Part shown: one piece after another, positions 32,273 through 41,201 of the stretch
Layout of the letters: each line of letters begins with the position of its first letter
How positions within the stretch are numbered: the stretch's first letter is position 1
NCBI GenBank assembly: GCA_022843385.1
Contig: JALHNT010000020.1
Span: 1 to 64,000 of the forward strand
DNA length: 64,000 nt
Reading direction: 5' to 3'
Source of the DNA: Anaerolineae bacterium
Lineage (GTDB): Bacteria > Chloroflexota > Anaerolineae > Aggregatilineales > Phototrophicaceae
Made by a program: the position numbers and the translations under genes
Notes under the pieces: generated by a model
The model's input: the letters and a program-made list of their open reading frames with translations, nothing else
Told to the model about the DNA's origin: nothing
The model's database searches: none

Positions 32273-35200
32273 ATGACAGCGATTGAGACATTGCTGGTCA
32301 GTGCCAACGGCAAACGGTTGGCCGCAGCTCTTAACAAGACAGCCTATCATGTCAAGTCGGTGAATGATACCGGCAAGGCCATGGAGACTCTGCGTGACGC
32401 CCGCTATGAGCTGATTATGCTGGATGAAGTGTTGGTGAGGGATGAAATTACCAGTGTTTTAAAAGAGATCAAGCGTCGTGTGCCACTGGTGCCTGTGTTG
32501 GTATTCTCGGCCTCTGCTGATTCCAAAAATCAAACAGACTTAATGGAAGCTGGCGCTGACGATTGCCTGACGCCTGATCTGTCCAGCGATGAGTTAGAAC
32601 GCCGGTTGCGGCTGATCCTGCGCCAGCGTAAACAGGCGCAAATGCTGGCGCAGCGCAATCACAATCTTCAATCCATTACACTGTTGGCGCGACGGATGCA
32701 CAGTGCGGCTGATCCACTATCGCTGATTCATGAGACAATTGATCGGGCGTGTGGGGTCTTTAAGCTGTATGGCATGGCGGTGGTCTTGGTCAGCGGCAAT
32801 ACACTACAACTGTATGCCGGAAGAGAAGGCTGTGTGGCGGCTAATGCGCTTTACGAAAGCATTCATATTCCCAAAGACTACGATCCATTCTGGCGTGTGA
32901 TTCAAAGCGGAATTGTACAGGTCTTCCAACACATCGTGGTTGATCCGCACTTTGTTCCCATTCCAACGCTGCCGGCGCCAGAGTCAGCCATCATTCTGCC
33001 CCTGGCGTATCAGGAACAGAAACTGGGAGCGCTGGCCGTCTTCGGCACCTACCAGAGTCCATTAGGATACGACGATCTTCTGACTTTTGAATTATTCGCG
33101 TCACAATTCAGCGTTGCGCTCAACAATACTCGTTATTCGCACAGCCAACGCATCAGCGTGCAATCCAGTCAGCATCTTTTGCGCGCCTGGCAGCGATTCA
33201 TCAACGTCCAAACCGAAACTGAGATTGCAGCCACCCTGCATGAGCTGGTGGCTGATATTCCCAATGTCGGACAAGCGCTGGTTTGGGTGTACCCCAATAA
33301 TCCAGCCCAAAGCGAGACGATAATTGAAACGCGGTTTGAAGATGTCGCCAGGAGCTTTCAGCAGTTAGAAGCTAATGGACAGATTTCGGCGCTGCTGCAA
33401 CGACTGGATGAAAATCACCTACAGCCGTTGACCCTGCAACAGGGGTTGGTACAAAAAGACCCCCTCATGGCGCTGTTCAAAGGATTGCGCGGTCAGCAGT
33501 TAATGGTTGTCCCGGTGATGGACTCTGCGCGCTTTATCGGCGGCATCATCGCCAGCGTGGGTGGAGATCGTCAGTATAGCAGCGAAGACAGCAAAGTGCT
33601 GGCGGCCAGCATCGCGCATGCGGCTGGGCTGGCGATTGAGCGCGCCACGTTAATTCAGGATATGGCCGAGAAGAGTGCGCGCCTGGAAACGTTGCTCCGC
33701 AGCACCTCGCAGGGCATTTTCTTCATGGATGATCGCGGCAATGTGACCTTCTGCAATCCACAATTCACTGAGTTGACAGCTATTCAGCCCTCTGAAGTAC
33801 TGGGGTATGCGCCTGATGTACTGTTGGAGTGCATTGCCCGGCAAACAGATAATCCTTCGCTTACCATGCAGAACCTGCGCCAGGCAGTTGAGCGGTTGGT
33901 CAGCACCGATCCGCAGGAGCGTGAGGACTACCCGATTGTCAACCTCACACTGACGGATCCGCCACGCCAGATCGATCTGGAATTCATGTTGATGAGCGAT
34001 GCTAATGGTAATCGCATGTCGTGGGCAGGAATTGTGCGCGATCAAGCGCGCTACAGTCGGACGGATGATAACCAGTCGATCCTGCTCGGCATGATGTCCG
34101 AACGCATTCGGGTGCCATACGCCGAAGTGCGCGGTCTGGTACAGACTTTGAGCGAGCAGCATAGCCGGTTCACGCATCGGGAACGGTCGCGCTTTCTGCG
34201 GCAGATTGAAGCCAGTGTAGAGCGCATGGGGTATCTCTGGGACAACATCCTGGAGATGTATAACCTGCAAGCTTCTGGCTTGTCTTTCAGTCCGGAACAA
34301 GTTGACCTGTATGAACTGATTCAGCGCATGGTCGACAGCCGGGCTTTTGCAGATTATCGCCGCTTCATCCAAATCGAGGCTCCGTCCAACCTGCCGCTGG
34401 TAGAGGTTGATGAACTGAGGCTTGAACAGGCCATCCTCAATGTATTGCGCAATGCCATCCAGTACTCGCCACGTGGCGCCACAATATCGCTGCGACTTGA
34501 GAGCGAAGGGGAAGCAGTTCGGCTGACGGTGCGTGATCAGGGTGTGGGCATTCCCGCCGACCAGATTGAGCAGGTATTCAGCCCATTTTTCCATGCCAGC
34601 AATAACACAAACGAAGAGGGAAGTGGTCTAGGACTACACCTGGCTCATGAAGTGGTGGCGCGGCACGGTGGCTCGATGGCGCTGGATAGCACCTTGGGCA
34701 AAGGTACCACTGTTTCTATTGTACTGCCCATCAAAGCGCAGGCTGATCTTAACTGGATGCCACCTGCACTGCCAACAGCCACGGTGACCGAACCGGTGAT
34801 AGAGGCGGTTCGTCCTGCGGAAGTGAGGCACCCAGCAAACTCGACCGGGCGGCGTGTATCCGAACGGCCTATGCAGACAGTCATGATGATTGAGGGACGT
34901 TCGACGATTGTCGAGCGACTGCGCGATAAGATGGACGATGAGTATGAAGTCATCGTATATACATCACCGGAAGAAGCGTTGCGCGATGTCAATTCGATCC
35001 GACTTGATTTGATTTTTCTGGATGCCAACCTGGCTGAAGCGAACGGATTGGACATTTGCGAACGGCTGTGCAAACGTACTGAAGTGCCGATCATCATGTT
35101 GGCGGATGAGCCATCAGAGGCGGAAAAGGTGCGGGCGCTGATGATTGGCGCGGATGATTACATCGCCAACCCGATCAGCGATGAAGAACTGGTGGCGCGC

Positions 35201-35548
35201 GTCAACGTCATCTTCAAGCGCCGGCGCATTCCCGATCGTACTCGCGAGCCGCTTGATCTGGGTAACCTGTTTGTGGATTTTGCCCGACGTGAAGTATTCC
35301 TGGAGAATAAGCCACTGGAACTGACGCGCATCGAATATGACTTACTGCATACGCTGGCAGTGAATCAAGGGCAAGTGCTGACACATAAACAGCTTCTGGA
35401 GAAAGTGTGGGGGCCGGAATATCAGGCCGAGACACAATATCTTTGGGTGAATGTCAGCCGGTTGCGCAAGAAACTGGAACCAACCCCAGACAGCCCGCGC
35501 TACATCCACACGCAGCCAGGCGTGGGCTATGTCTTTCGTCCCTCTTGA
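32273..35548 (+). CDS. Hybrid sensor kinase/response regulator with OmpR-type output, phosphoacceptor His missing
   Basis: 1091-aa multidomain cytosolic protein. In order: degenerate receiver (residues 1-120), two GAF domains (~136-285 and 293-460), PAS (472-590), HisKA-like helices (600-670), HATPase (710-822), receiver (868-985) and OmpR/PhoB winged helix (992-1090). The HATPase keeps its N box (NVLRNAIQYSP), G1 (DQGVGIP), F (FSPFF) and G2 (GSGLGL) motifs. The H-box reads SERIRVP where SHELRTP is usual, so the phosphoacceptor is Glu610. Both receivers keep the Asp of strand 3 but have lost the conserved Lys (DCLTPD, DYIANP). Looks like a one-protein transcription regulator. Followed by a terminator. 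Confidence 0.88.
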   Translation: MTAIETLLVSANGKRLAAALNKTAYHVKSVNDTGKAMETLRDARYELIMLDEVLVRDEITSVLKEIKRRVPLVPVLVFSASADSKNQTDLMEAGADDCLTPDLSSDELERRLRLILRQRKQAQMLAQRNHNLQSITLLARRMHSAADPLSLIHETIDRACGVFKLYGMAVVLVSGNTLQLYAGREGCVAANALYESIHIPKDYDPFWRVIQSGIVQVFQHIVVDPHFVPIPTLPAPESAIILPLAYQEQKLGALAVFGTYQSPLGYDDLLTFELFASQFSVALNNTRYSHSQRISVQSSQHLLRAWQRFINVQTETEIAATLHELVADIPNVGQALVWVYPNNPAQSETIIETRFEDVARSFQQLEANGQISALLQRLDENHLQPLTLQQGLVQKDPLMALFKGLRGQQLMVVPVMDSARFIGGIIASVGGDRQYSSEDSKVLAASIAHAAGLAIERATLIQDMAEKSARLETLLRSTSQGIFFMDDRGNVTFCNPQFTELTAIQPSEVLGYAPDVLLECIARQTDNPSLTMQNLRQAVERLVSTDPQEREDYPIVNLTLTDPPRQIDLEFMLMSDANGNRMSWAGIVRDQARYSRTDDNQSILLGMMSERIRVPYAEVRGLVQTLSEQHSRFTHRERSRFLRQIEASVERMGYLWDNILEMYNLQASGLSFSPEQVDLYELIQRMVDSRAFADYRRFIQIEAPSNLPLVEVDELRLEQAILNVLRNAIQYSPRGATISLRLESEGEAVRLTVRDQGVGIPADQIEQVFSPFFHASNNTNEEGSGLGLHLAHEVVARHGGSMALDSTLGKGTTVSIVLPIKAQADLNWMPPALPTATVTEPVIEAVRPAEVRHPANSTGRRVSERPMQTVMMIEGRSTIVERLRDKMDDEYEVIVYTSPEEALRDVNSIRLDLIFLDANLAEANGLDICERLCKRTEVPIIMLADEPSEAEKVRALMIGADDYIANPISDEELVARVNVIFKRRRIPDRTREPLDLGNLFVDFARREVFLENKPLELTRIEYDLLHTLAVNQGQVLTHKQLLEKVWGPEYQAETQYLWVNVSRLRKKLEPTPDSPRYIHTQPGVGYVFRPS

Positions 35549-35557
35549 TCCAAACCG

Positions 35558-35583
35558 AAAAGACACCGAAAGGTGTCTTTTTT
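35558..35583 (+). terminator. Terminator of the hybrid kinase gene
   Basis: 10-bp stem AAAAGACACC/GGTGTCTTTT with a GAAA tetraloop (35558-35567 with 35572-35581), T-run to 35583. Confidence 0.9.
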
Positions 35584-35632
35584 GTAATGAATTCCGTCCT
35601 TGTACCGATGAACGCGATTGCGCCGTTCCGGC

Positions 35633-35638
35633 TATAAT
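35633..35638 (+). promoter_or_regulatory. -10 element of the secreted SH3b protein gene
   Basis: TATAAT 39 bp upstream of the start codon. No good -35 at 17-18 bp. Confidence 0.5.
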
Positions 35639-35676
35639 GCTAACTAACGGTCTATTGTTGAGTAGGAGCAAGTGTC

Positions 35677-37215
35677 ATGCTTCGTCGCCCGATCATTTAT
35701 TTGTTCCTGATCGTGGTTTTTTCAATTGGGATCCTGCCGCTACAGGCGCAGGATCGCGAAGCGCGGCAGCTCAATGAGCTGTTGAGCGAAGGTGAAGAAA
35801 TAGTCGAAGTGGTTGATTTAGCATCGGAAGAGCCCTTCGATGATGATAATGTCTGGGAGACTTTTGAGCAGGATGAATATGCGGCATTCATTGAAGACGG
35901 CGCATTCATCATGACGATCACGGGCTCGATCTTCACCTGGGCGCTGAATGATGAACGGCATGAAGATGTGGTCATCCAGTTGGACACTAGCCAGCTCTCG
36001 AAAGATGAATCAAGTACTTATGGCGTGATCTGCCGGGCAGATACTACCAATAATGGTGATGGCTATTATTTCCGTATCAGTGGCACCGGTTCAGGCAGCA
36101 TCATCAAAGTGGAAGGTGATGAGCAGACCAACCTGGTTGATTGGGACGAAAACCGGGCGATCAATCCCGGGCGGGATGATAACCAGATTGTCGCGGTATG
36201 TGTCGGCGAGTATCTGGCGTTATATGTCAACGATGAATTGATTGGAGAGGCGACAGATGATGCCTTCTCACGCGGATTTGTTGGATTGACGGCAGGCGGC
36301 TTTGAAGATGAGTCGGATGTCGAAATTGCTTTTGACAATGTTCAGGTTTGGGAAGCTGAGGCAACCAGTGGTGGGGGTGGCAACACCGTCGGCGGCTCCG
36401 ACATGCCATCTGAGTTGCGCGACTTCGGTGGTGATTCAGAAGACGCCATCGCGGAACTGGAAGACCTGGGTGTGATCCCAAGTGGCTCCAGCCTGCTGTT
36501 TGGCGAAGACTACGCCTTTTTCACCGGTAGGGGTGCATGGTTCACCTCGCTCGCCAGGAGTTCGCCGCGCCAGGATATTGTGATGGCCGGGGAATTAACC
36601 TTCACCGTGGGTGACGACAGCGAGTTTGAAAGCTGCACGCTGATCTCGCGCATCAATACTGACTCGCGTGGGACGGCAACCACCTACATTGACGTAGGGA
36701 TTATCAATAGTGGTTTCATCTACCTCGAAGATGTGTTCTCACAAACCGAGCGCTCGAACTCCGTCGTGTCGAATCTCGAGGTTGACCTGGATGATCCGCA
36801 GCATTTCCTGATTGTGCTGCTGGGCGACCAGGCTTCGGTGTATGTGAATGGCGAACTGGCGATTGACCGCTTCGAGGTAGCGCAGCGCGCCGGTTCGTAT
36901 GGCATTGGTCTGATCGGCGCGGGCGAGGATGCGCGCTGTGACGCCCGCAACATCTGGGTGTATCAGGTGCCAAAGGCCGCTGCTGAAGGTGAGTGTATTG
37001 TCAGCTCCAGCCGCGATGTCAACAAACGTACTGGCCCAGGGACGAATTTTGAACGGGCTGGTCAATTGGGTGCCGGACAGGATGCCACTGTGATTGGTCA
37101 GAATCAGGACGCAGAGGGTTTCACCTGGTGGCAGTTGGAAGACGAAACCTGGGTACGCGAGGATGTGGTGCAGGCGGTGGGCGACTGCGCCGGCGTGCCG
37201 GAAGCCAATCCCTAG
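35677..37215 (+). CDS. Secreted protein with two jelly-roll-like domains and SH3b
   Basis: 512-aa exported protein. Signal peptide residues 1-25 (FSIGILPLQAQ). Two similar beta-sandwich domains resemble the LamG/DUF1080 concanavalin-like fold (about 45-230 and 255-430): both contain an inside strand ending in a VxVNGEL/LYVNDEL motif and a GLIGAG/GLTAGG loop. A Gly/Ser linker (235-245, TSGGGGNTVGG) separates them. C-terminal SH3b from about 435 (RDVNKRTGPGTNFERAGQL). Very acidic. Probably a surface-bound carbohydrate- or wall-binding protein. AGGAG eight bases before the ATG. Confidence 0.8.
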   Translation: MLRRPIIYLFLIVVFSIGILPLQAQDREARQLNELLSEGEEIVEVVDLASEEPFDDDNVWETFEQDEYAAFIEDGAFIMTITGSIFTWALNDERHEDVVIQLDTSQLSKDESSTYGVICRADTTNNGDGYYFRISGTGSGSIIKVEGDEQTNLVDWDENRAINPGRDDNQIVAVCVGEYLALYVNDELIGEATDDAFSRGFVGLTAGGFEDESDVEIAFDNVQVWEAEATSGGGGNTVGGSDMPSELRDFGGDSEDAIAELEDLGVIPSGSSLLFGEDYAFFTGRGAWFTSLARSSPRQDIVMAGELTFTVGDDSEFESCTLISRINTDSRGTATTYIDVGIINSGFIYLEDVFSQTERSNSVVSNLEVDLDDPQHFLIVLLGDQASVYVNGELAIDRFEVAQRAGSYGIGLIGAGEDARCDARNIWVYQVPKAAAEGECIVSSSRDVNKRTGPGTNFERAGQLGAGQDATVIGQNQDAEGFTWWQLEDETWVREDVVQAVGDCAGVPEANP

Positions 37216-37253
37216 CGGGATGGCAATTGTTTAGAAATTTGTAGATAAGTTGT

Positions 37254-37300
37254 ACAGCGCCGCCAACGTGTGTTAATCTACAGTTGCGGCGCTGTTGTTT
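37254..37300 (+). terminator. Hairpin after the secreted SH3b protein gene
   Basis: Stem ACAGCGCCGC(C)AAC/GTTGCGGCGCTGT (37254-37267 with 37283-37295) with one bulge and a 15-base loop, followed by TGTTT. Likely a terminator, weak T-run. Confidence 0.55.
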
Positions 37301-37377
37301 AGGCGCAGCGGGGACTGGCATCGGACAGCAGGGGGTTCACGGTATTCGTCCTGATGAGTCATGCTGGGATTGACCTT

Positions 37378-39864
37378 ATGATAAAGCGGTTGCTTGGCCT
37401 GTTGTCACTGGTCGTATTGTTAACGGCCTTTGCGCCGCCGATGCAGCAACAATCAATCAATCTGACTGTTGATGCCGGCTTCGACGGTAGTTTTCGTGAA
37501 GACAACTGGATACCTCTCTATGTACGGCTGACGAACGATGGCATCGCCGTTGAAGGCCGCCTGGTCGTTCGCCCGGAAACCTCGAATGATGCGGTTACCA
37601 ATACCTATACGCTGCCGATCAATCTCCCTGGGGGTTCACGTCAGGCGGTGTTCATGTATATCACCGCCCAGAGCTTTGCCAACGAGATTCGCGTCGAGCT
37701 GATTGATCGGGATGGCGTGGTGCTGGCGGTCACGCCGGTGTTGGTGCGCTCGATTCAACCCCGTGATCGCCTCAATGTTCTGGTCAGCCAGTCGCCCAGC
37801 GGGATTCTTGATCTGACGGGTATCCATGACGCTGGCTTTCAGGGATTCCAGGCCAGTTGGACGATTGACAACATCCCGGATCGGGTCGAGGGGCTGGCAG
37901 CGGTGGACTGGCTGCTGTTCAATGACATCGACAGCGGCAACCTCAGCACCGATCAGCAGACAGCGCTGCGCGACTGGGTGGCGGGCGGTGGTCATCTGGT
38001 GGTGACAGGCGGGGCGAACTGGCAGCGAACGGCTGCTGGTTTCAATGATGTGCTGCCGCTAGTGCCGGAAGGCAGCGTCACACTGGATAACCTGAACGCC
38101 ATTGGGCAATGGCTGCGCCGGGGTGATGATCGGTTGAACGAAGCGACGGTGGTGGCGACCGGCGCTTTGCAACCGGCGGCTGACGTGCTGCTTGAGACAG
38201 ATGAGGCCGTGCCGCTGCTGGCACGCCGCCTGTACGGCAATGGTACGATCGATTATCTGACGGCTGACCCGAATGCGCTGCCGCTGCGTGGCTGGGATGG
38301 GTTGAATGCGCTGTGGCTGGTGCTGGCGACCAGCGTTGCGCCACAGCCGAGCTGGGCGAACGGGATTGCCGATTGGACTCAGGCCGATCAGGCGGTGAAT
38401 GTGCTGCCAGGCGTCAACCTGCTGCCCAACATCCTGCCGCTGTGTGGCTTTTTGGCGCTGTATATCGGGCTGATTGGCCCGTTGAATTATGTCATCCTCA
38501 ACCGCCTCAACCGCCGCGAATGGGCCTGGTTATCTATCCCGATTCTGATCGTGGCCTTCAGCGCCTTCGCCTGGACGATTGGTTTTAACCTACGCGGCAA
38601 TGACGTGACGCTGAGCCGGTTGGCGGTGGTGCAGTCGTGGGCGGATTCAGATCGCGCTCGTGTCACCGAACTGGTCGGGCTGCTCTCACCCCGTCGCGCC
38701 CAGTACAGTTTGTCGGCGGCTGGCGAGAGTTTCCTGCGTCCGATTCCGCGTTCGATCCAGACTCAGTCGATCCTGGGCAGCGGCGTTCAGTCCAGCACCA
38801 CGATTGAACAGACCGATGTGTTTCGCGCGGTCGATTTCCCGGTGGATGCCAGTTTCATCGCCGGCTTCAGCGCCTCGACCATGATCGAGAAACCGGCGAT
38901 CAGTGGACAGGCGACCCTGTTTTATGATCCGGCGACGGGCGATCAGAAGGTGCGTGGGTCGATCCAGAACAACACCGAACAAACGCTGGAACGCCCGGTC
39001 ATCCTGGCGCGGGGGCAGGCGCTGATGCTGGAAGATACGCTGGCTCCGGGCGCGGTTGAACCCTTCGAGATGACGCTGCCGGGGCAATCGCTACCCTCGC
39101 CCTCACCATTGTCGTATACGGGCAGCATCTTCCGTTCGTCGTTCTCGCGATCCTTCAGCTACTACGGCGGCACCACCCAGACCATCGCGGACATCCTCGG
39201 CACGGCGCTCGATGGGCAACCATTTCCTTTTCAGGCACAGAGTGACTCTGCCGTCGATCAGGAAGCCTATCGCCGCCGCATATTCCTGGAATCGTTCATT
39301 CAGGACACCTACGGTCTGCTGACCGGGCGCGGCAATCAGGTGTATCTAGCAGCCTGGGCGACCACTGCGCCGCTGGATGTCACGCTGGAAGGCGGGCTGT
39401 CGCGCTCGATTGATACGACGCTGTATCTGACGGAACTGGCGCTGACGCTAACGCCACCGCCGGGCGAAGTACGCATCGCGTCCGATCAATTCACCTGGAC
39501 GGTGGAAAGCCGTACCGCGCTCAACGAGGTGGTGCCGATTGGTCTGAGTTTCAGCCCTGGCGATGAAGCGGTGTTTCGCTTCACACCGGTGCCGGGGGCG
39601 GTGCTGGCGACTGTGCGGGAACTGACGGTGTTCGCAGATCGTCAACAGAACAGCAATCGCAACACGGTGCTGCAACTATGGAACTGGAACACTGAAGCCT
39701 GGGAAGATATTCGCCTGAACACCAGCCAGCTCCAGATCACCAATCCAGGGCGCTTCCTGGGGCCGGCCAACGCGGTGCAGATTCGGGTGGCGGCTGATGT
39801 GGGGGGCTACATCCAGTTGAGCGATCTGAGCATTGAACAACGCGGGCGGTTCGCCGCTTCCTAA
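37378..39864 (+). CDS. Large exported/membrane protein of an ABC-linked cluster
   Basis: 828-aa protein. Signal peptide (1-23), N-terminal beta-rich domain (25-150), a Rossmann-like region around 150-300 with DWLLFNDIDSG and WVAGGGHLVVTGGANW that resembles a class-I glutamine-amidotransferase-like fold (DUF4350-like), then TM helices near 355-380 and 390-412 (ALYIGLIGPLNYVILNRLNRRE, then WLSIPILIVAF). The rest is a beta-rich extracytoplasmic domain. Cotranscribed with the ABC transporter genes that follow 26 bp later. Such proteins often accompany GldF/G- or NatA-like ABC systems. The precise role is unknown. Start at the second in-frame ATG (37378) because it precedes the signal sequence. 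Confidence 0.75.
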   Translation: MIKRLLGLLSLVVLLTAFAPPMQQQSINLTVDAGFDGSFREDNWIPLYVRLTNDGIAVEGRLVVRPETSNDAVTNTYTLPINLPGGSRQAVFMYITAQSFANEIRVELIDRDGVVLAVTPVLVRSIQPRDRLNVLVSQSPSGILDLTGIHDAGFQGFQASWTIDNIPDRVEGLAAVDWLLFNDIDSGNLSTDQQTALRDWVAGGGHLVVTGGANWQRTAAGFNDVLPLVPEGSVTLDNLNAIGQWLRRGDDRLNEATVVATGALQPAADVLLETDEAVPLLARRLYGNGTIDYLTADPNALPLRGWDGLNALWLVLATSVAPQPSWANGIADWTQADQAVNVLPGVNLLPNILPLCGFLALYIGLIGPLNYVILNRLNRREWAWLSIPILIVAFSAFAWTIGFNLRGNDVTLSRLAVVQSWADSDRARVTELVGLLSPRRAQYSLSAAGESFLRPIPRSIQTQSILGSGVQSSTTIEQTDVFRAVDFPVDASFIAGFSASTMIEKPAISGQATLFYDPATGDQKVRGSIQNNTEQTLERPVILARGQALMLEDTLAPGAVEPFEMTLPGQSLPSPSPLSYTGSIFRSSFSRSFSYYGGTTQTIADILGTALDGQPFPFQAQSDSAVDQEAYRRRIFLESFIQDTYGLLTGRGNQVYLAAWATTAPLDVTLEGGLSRSIDTTLYLTELALTLTPPPGEVRIASDQFTWTVESRTALNEVVPIGLSFSPGDEAVFRFTPVPGAVLATVRELTVFADRQQNSNRNTVLQLWNWNTEAWEDIRLNTSQLQITNPGRFLGPANAVQIRVAADVGGYIQLSDLSIEQRGRFAAS

Positions 39865-39890
39865 ATGGGTATTGTTGCGGAGAAGGATGA

Positions 39891-40850
39891 ATGGCTGACT
39901 TCATTATCGAGACCAAGGAACTGAAGAAGCGCTACGGCAAATTCGAGGCGGTGAACGGCCTGTCGCTGGAAGTCCCGGCGGGGTCGATTTATGGCTTCGT
40001 CGGGCCGAATGGCGCGGGCAAGACCACAACCATGCGGATGCTGACGACGCTCACCCGCCCCAGTTCCGGCGAAGCCTGGGTCGCTGGGCATTCAGTCGCC
40101 GGCGAGCCACGCGCGGTGCGGCGGGCGATTGGCTACATGCCGGATGAGTTCGGTGTATATGACGACATGCGCGCCTGGGAATACCTCGATTTCTTCGCCG
40201 CCTGTTATGACATCCCGGAAGCCAATCGCAAGAAGCTGATTGATGACCTGCTGGAGCTGGTCGATCTGTCGCACCGGCGTGACGATATGGTGGATAAACT
40301 GAGCCGGGGTATGAAGCAGCGCTTATCGCTGGCGCGGACGCTGGCGCATGATCCGGCGGTGCTGATCCTGGATGAACCGGCTTCCGGCCTCGACCCGCGC
40401 GCCCGTGTGGAAATCCGCGAGCTGCTGGTTGAACTGGCGAGGATGGGCAAGACGATCTTCTTCTCATCTCATATTCTGGCGGACGTGAGCGAGATTTGCA
40501 GCCACATCGGCATCATCGAAGGCGGCAAGATGGTGGCACAGGGCAGCATGGCCGATATGCGCGCCCAGTTGATTCCGCATCGTGAACTGATGGTGATCGT
40601 GCGCGATCAGGAAAGTGCTGAACAGGTCAAGTCGCTGGTGGGTGATGTGCAGGGCGTGGTTCAGGTGGAAATCCTGGAACCCAAAGGTGGGCGTTCGCGA
40701 GTGCGCATCGATTTCACCGGGGACGATGAAGGGGTGGCGGCCATCAACCAGAAACTCAGCAGCAGCGGCGTGGCGATCATGGGCTTCACTGAAGAAACCA
40801 AAGACCTGGAAGCCATGTTCATGCGGGTGACGAAGGGTGTGGTCACCTAG
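39891..40850 (+). CDS. ABC transporter ATP-binding protein
   Basis: Cytosolic ATPase subunit, 319 aa, of the ABC-2 (NatA/CcmA/GldA-like) type. Walker A GPNGAGKTTT (residues ~42-51), Q-loop MPDE, signature LSRGMKQRLSLARTL, Walker B VLILDEPASGLDP and switch His SSHILADVSEI. The extra ~90 C-terminal residues are the accessory domain common in this subgroup. It is separated by one base from the next gene and by ~350 bp from the permease, so the ABC module is interrupted by the pyrophosphatase-like gene. Substrate not predicted. Confidence 0.94.
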   Translation: MADFIIETKELKKRYGKFEAVNGLSLEVPAGSIYGFVGPNGAGKTTTMRMLTTLTRPSSGEAWVAGHSVAGEPRAVRRAIGYMPDEFGVYDDMRAWEYLDFFAACYDIPEANRKKLIDDLLELVDLSHRRDDMVDKLSRGMKQRLSLARTLAHDPAVLILDEPASGLDPRARVEIRELLVELARMGKTIFFSSHILADVSEICSHIGIIEGGKMVAQGSMADMRAQLIPHRELMVIVRDQESAEQVKSLVGDVQGVVQVEILEPKGGRSRVRIDFTGDDEGVAAINQKLSSSGVAIMGFTEETKDLEAMFMRVTKGVVT

Positions 40851-40851
40851 C

Positions 40852-41193
40852 ATGGCAGCGACCTTCTGGCAGGCGCTCGATGGTTTGGTGGCGGGCAGCC
40901 GTATCATCATTGACCGTCCGCGCCACTCGGCCCACCCACGCTACCCGGAGGTGATCTATCCGCTGGATTATGGTTATCTGGCGGGGACGGTCGCCATGGA
41001 TGGCGGCGGGATTGATGTTTGGGTCGGCGCAGAAGGCAACACCCAGGTGACCGGGCTGATGACGATTGTGGATCTCATCAAGCGCGATGCCGAAATCAAG
41101 CTGCTGCTGAATTGTTCCCCCGAAGCGATTGATACCGTCCAGACCTTCACCGAGACAGTGCTGTACCTGCCGTGTCTGGTGATGAGGCGTTAG
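40852..41193 (+). CDS. Inorganic-pyrophosphatase-like small protein
   Basis: 113-aa protein whose first 60 residues resemble the type-I soluble pyrophosphatase fold: IIIDRPRHSAHPRYP, YPLDYGYLAGT and MDGGGIDVWVG align with the usual DRPRG, YPxxYGY and DGDxLDV. The second acidic residue of the DxDPxD site is replaced by Gly, and the protein is much shorter than the 160-180-aa enzymes, so activity is uncertain. A similar ~115-aa group exists in Firmicutes. Starts one base after the ATPase stop and lies between the ATPase and permease of the ABC system. Confidence 0.72.
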   Translation: MAATFWQALDGLVAGSRIIIDRPRHSAHPRYPEVIYPLDYGYLAGTVAMDGGGIDVWVGAEGNTQVTGLMTIVDLIKRDAEIKLLLNCSPEAIDTVQTFTETVLYLPCLVMRR

Positions 41194-41201
41194 GAAGCGA
41201 T

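Noticed and set aside
33650..34594. 314-codon open frame antisense to the hybrid kinase
   Set aside because: Overlaps the PAS-HATPase coding region completely and shows no domain or start site.
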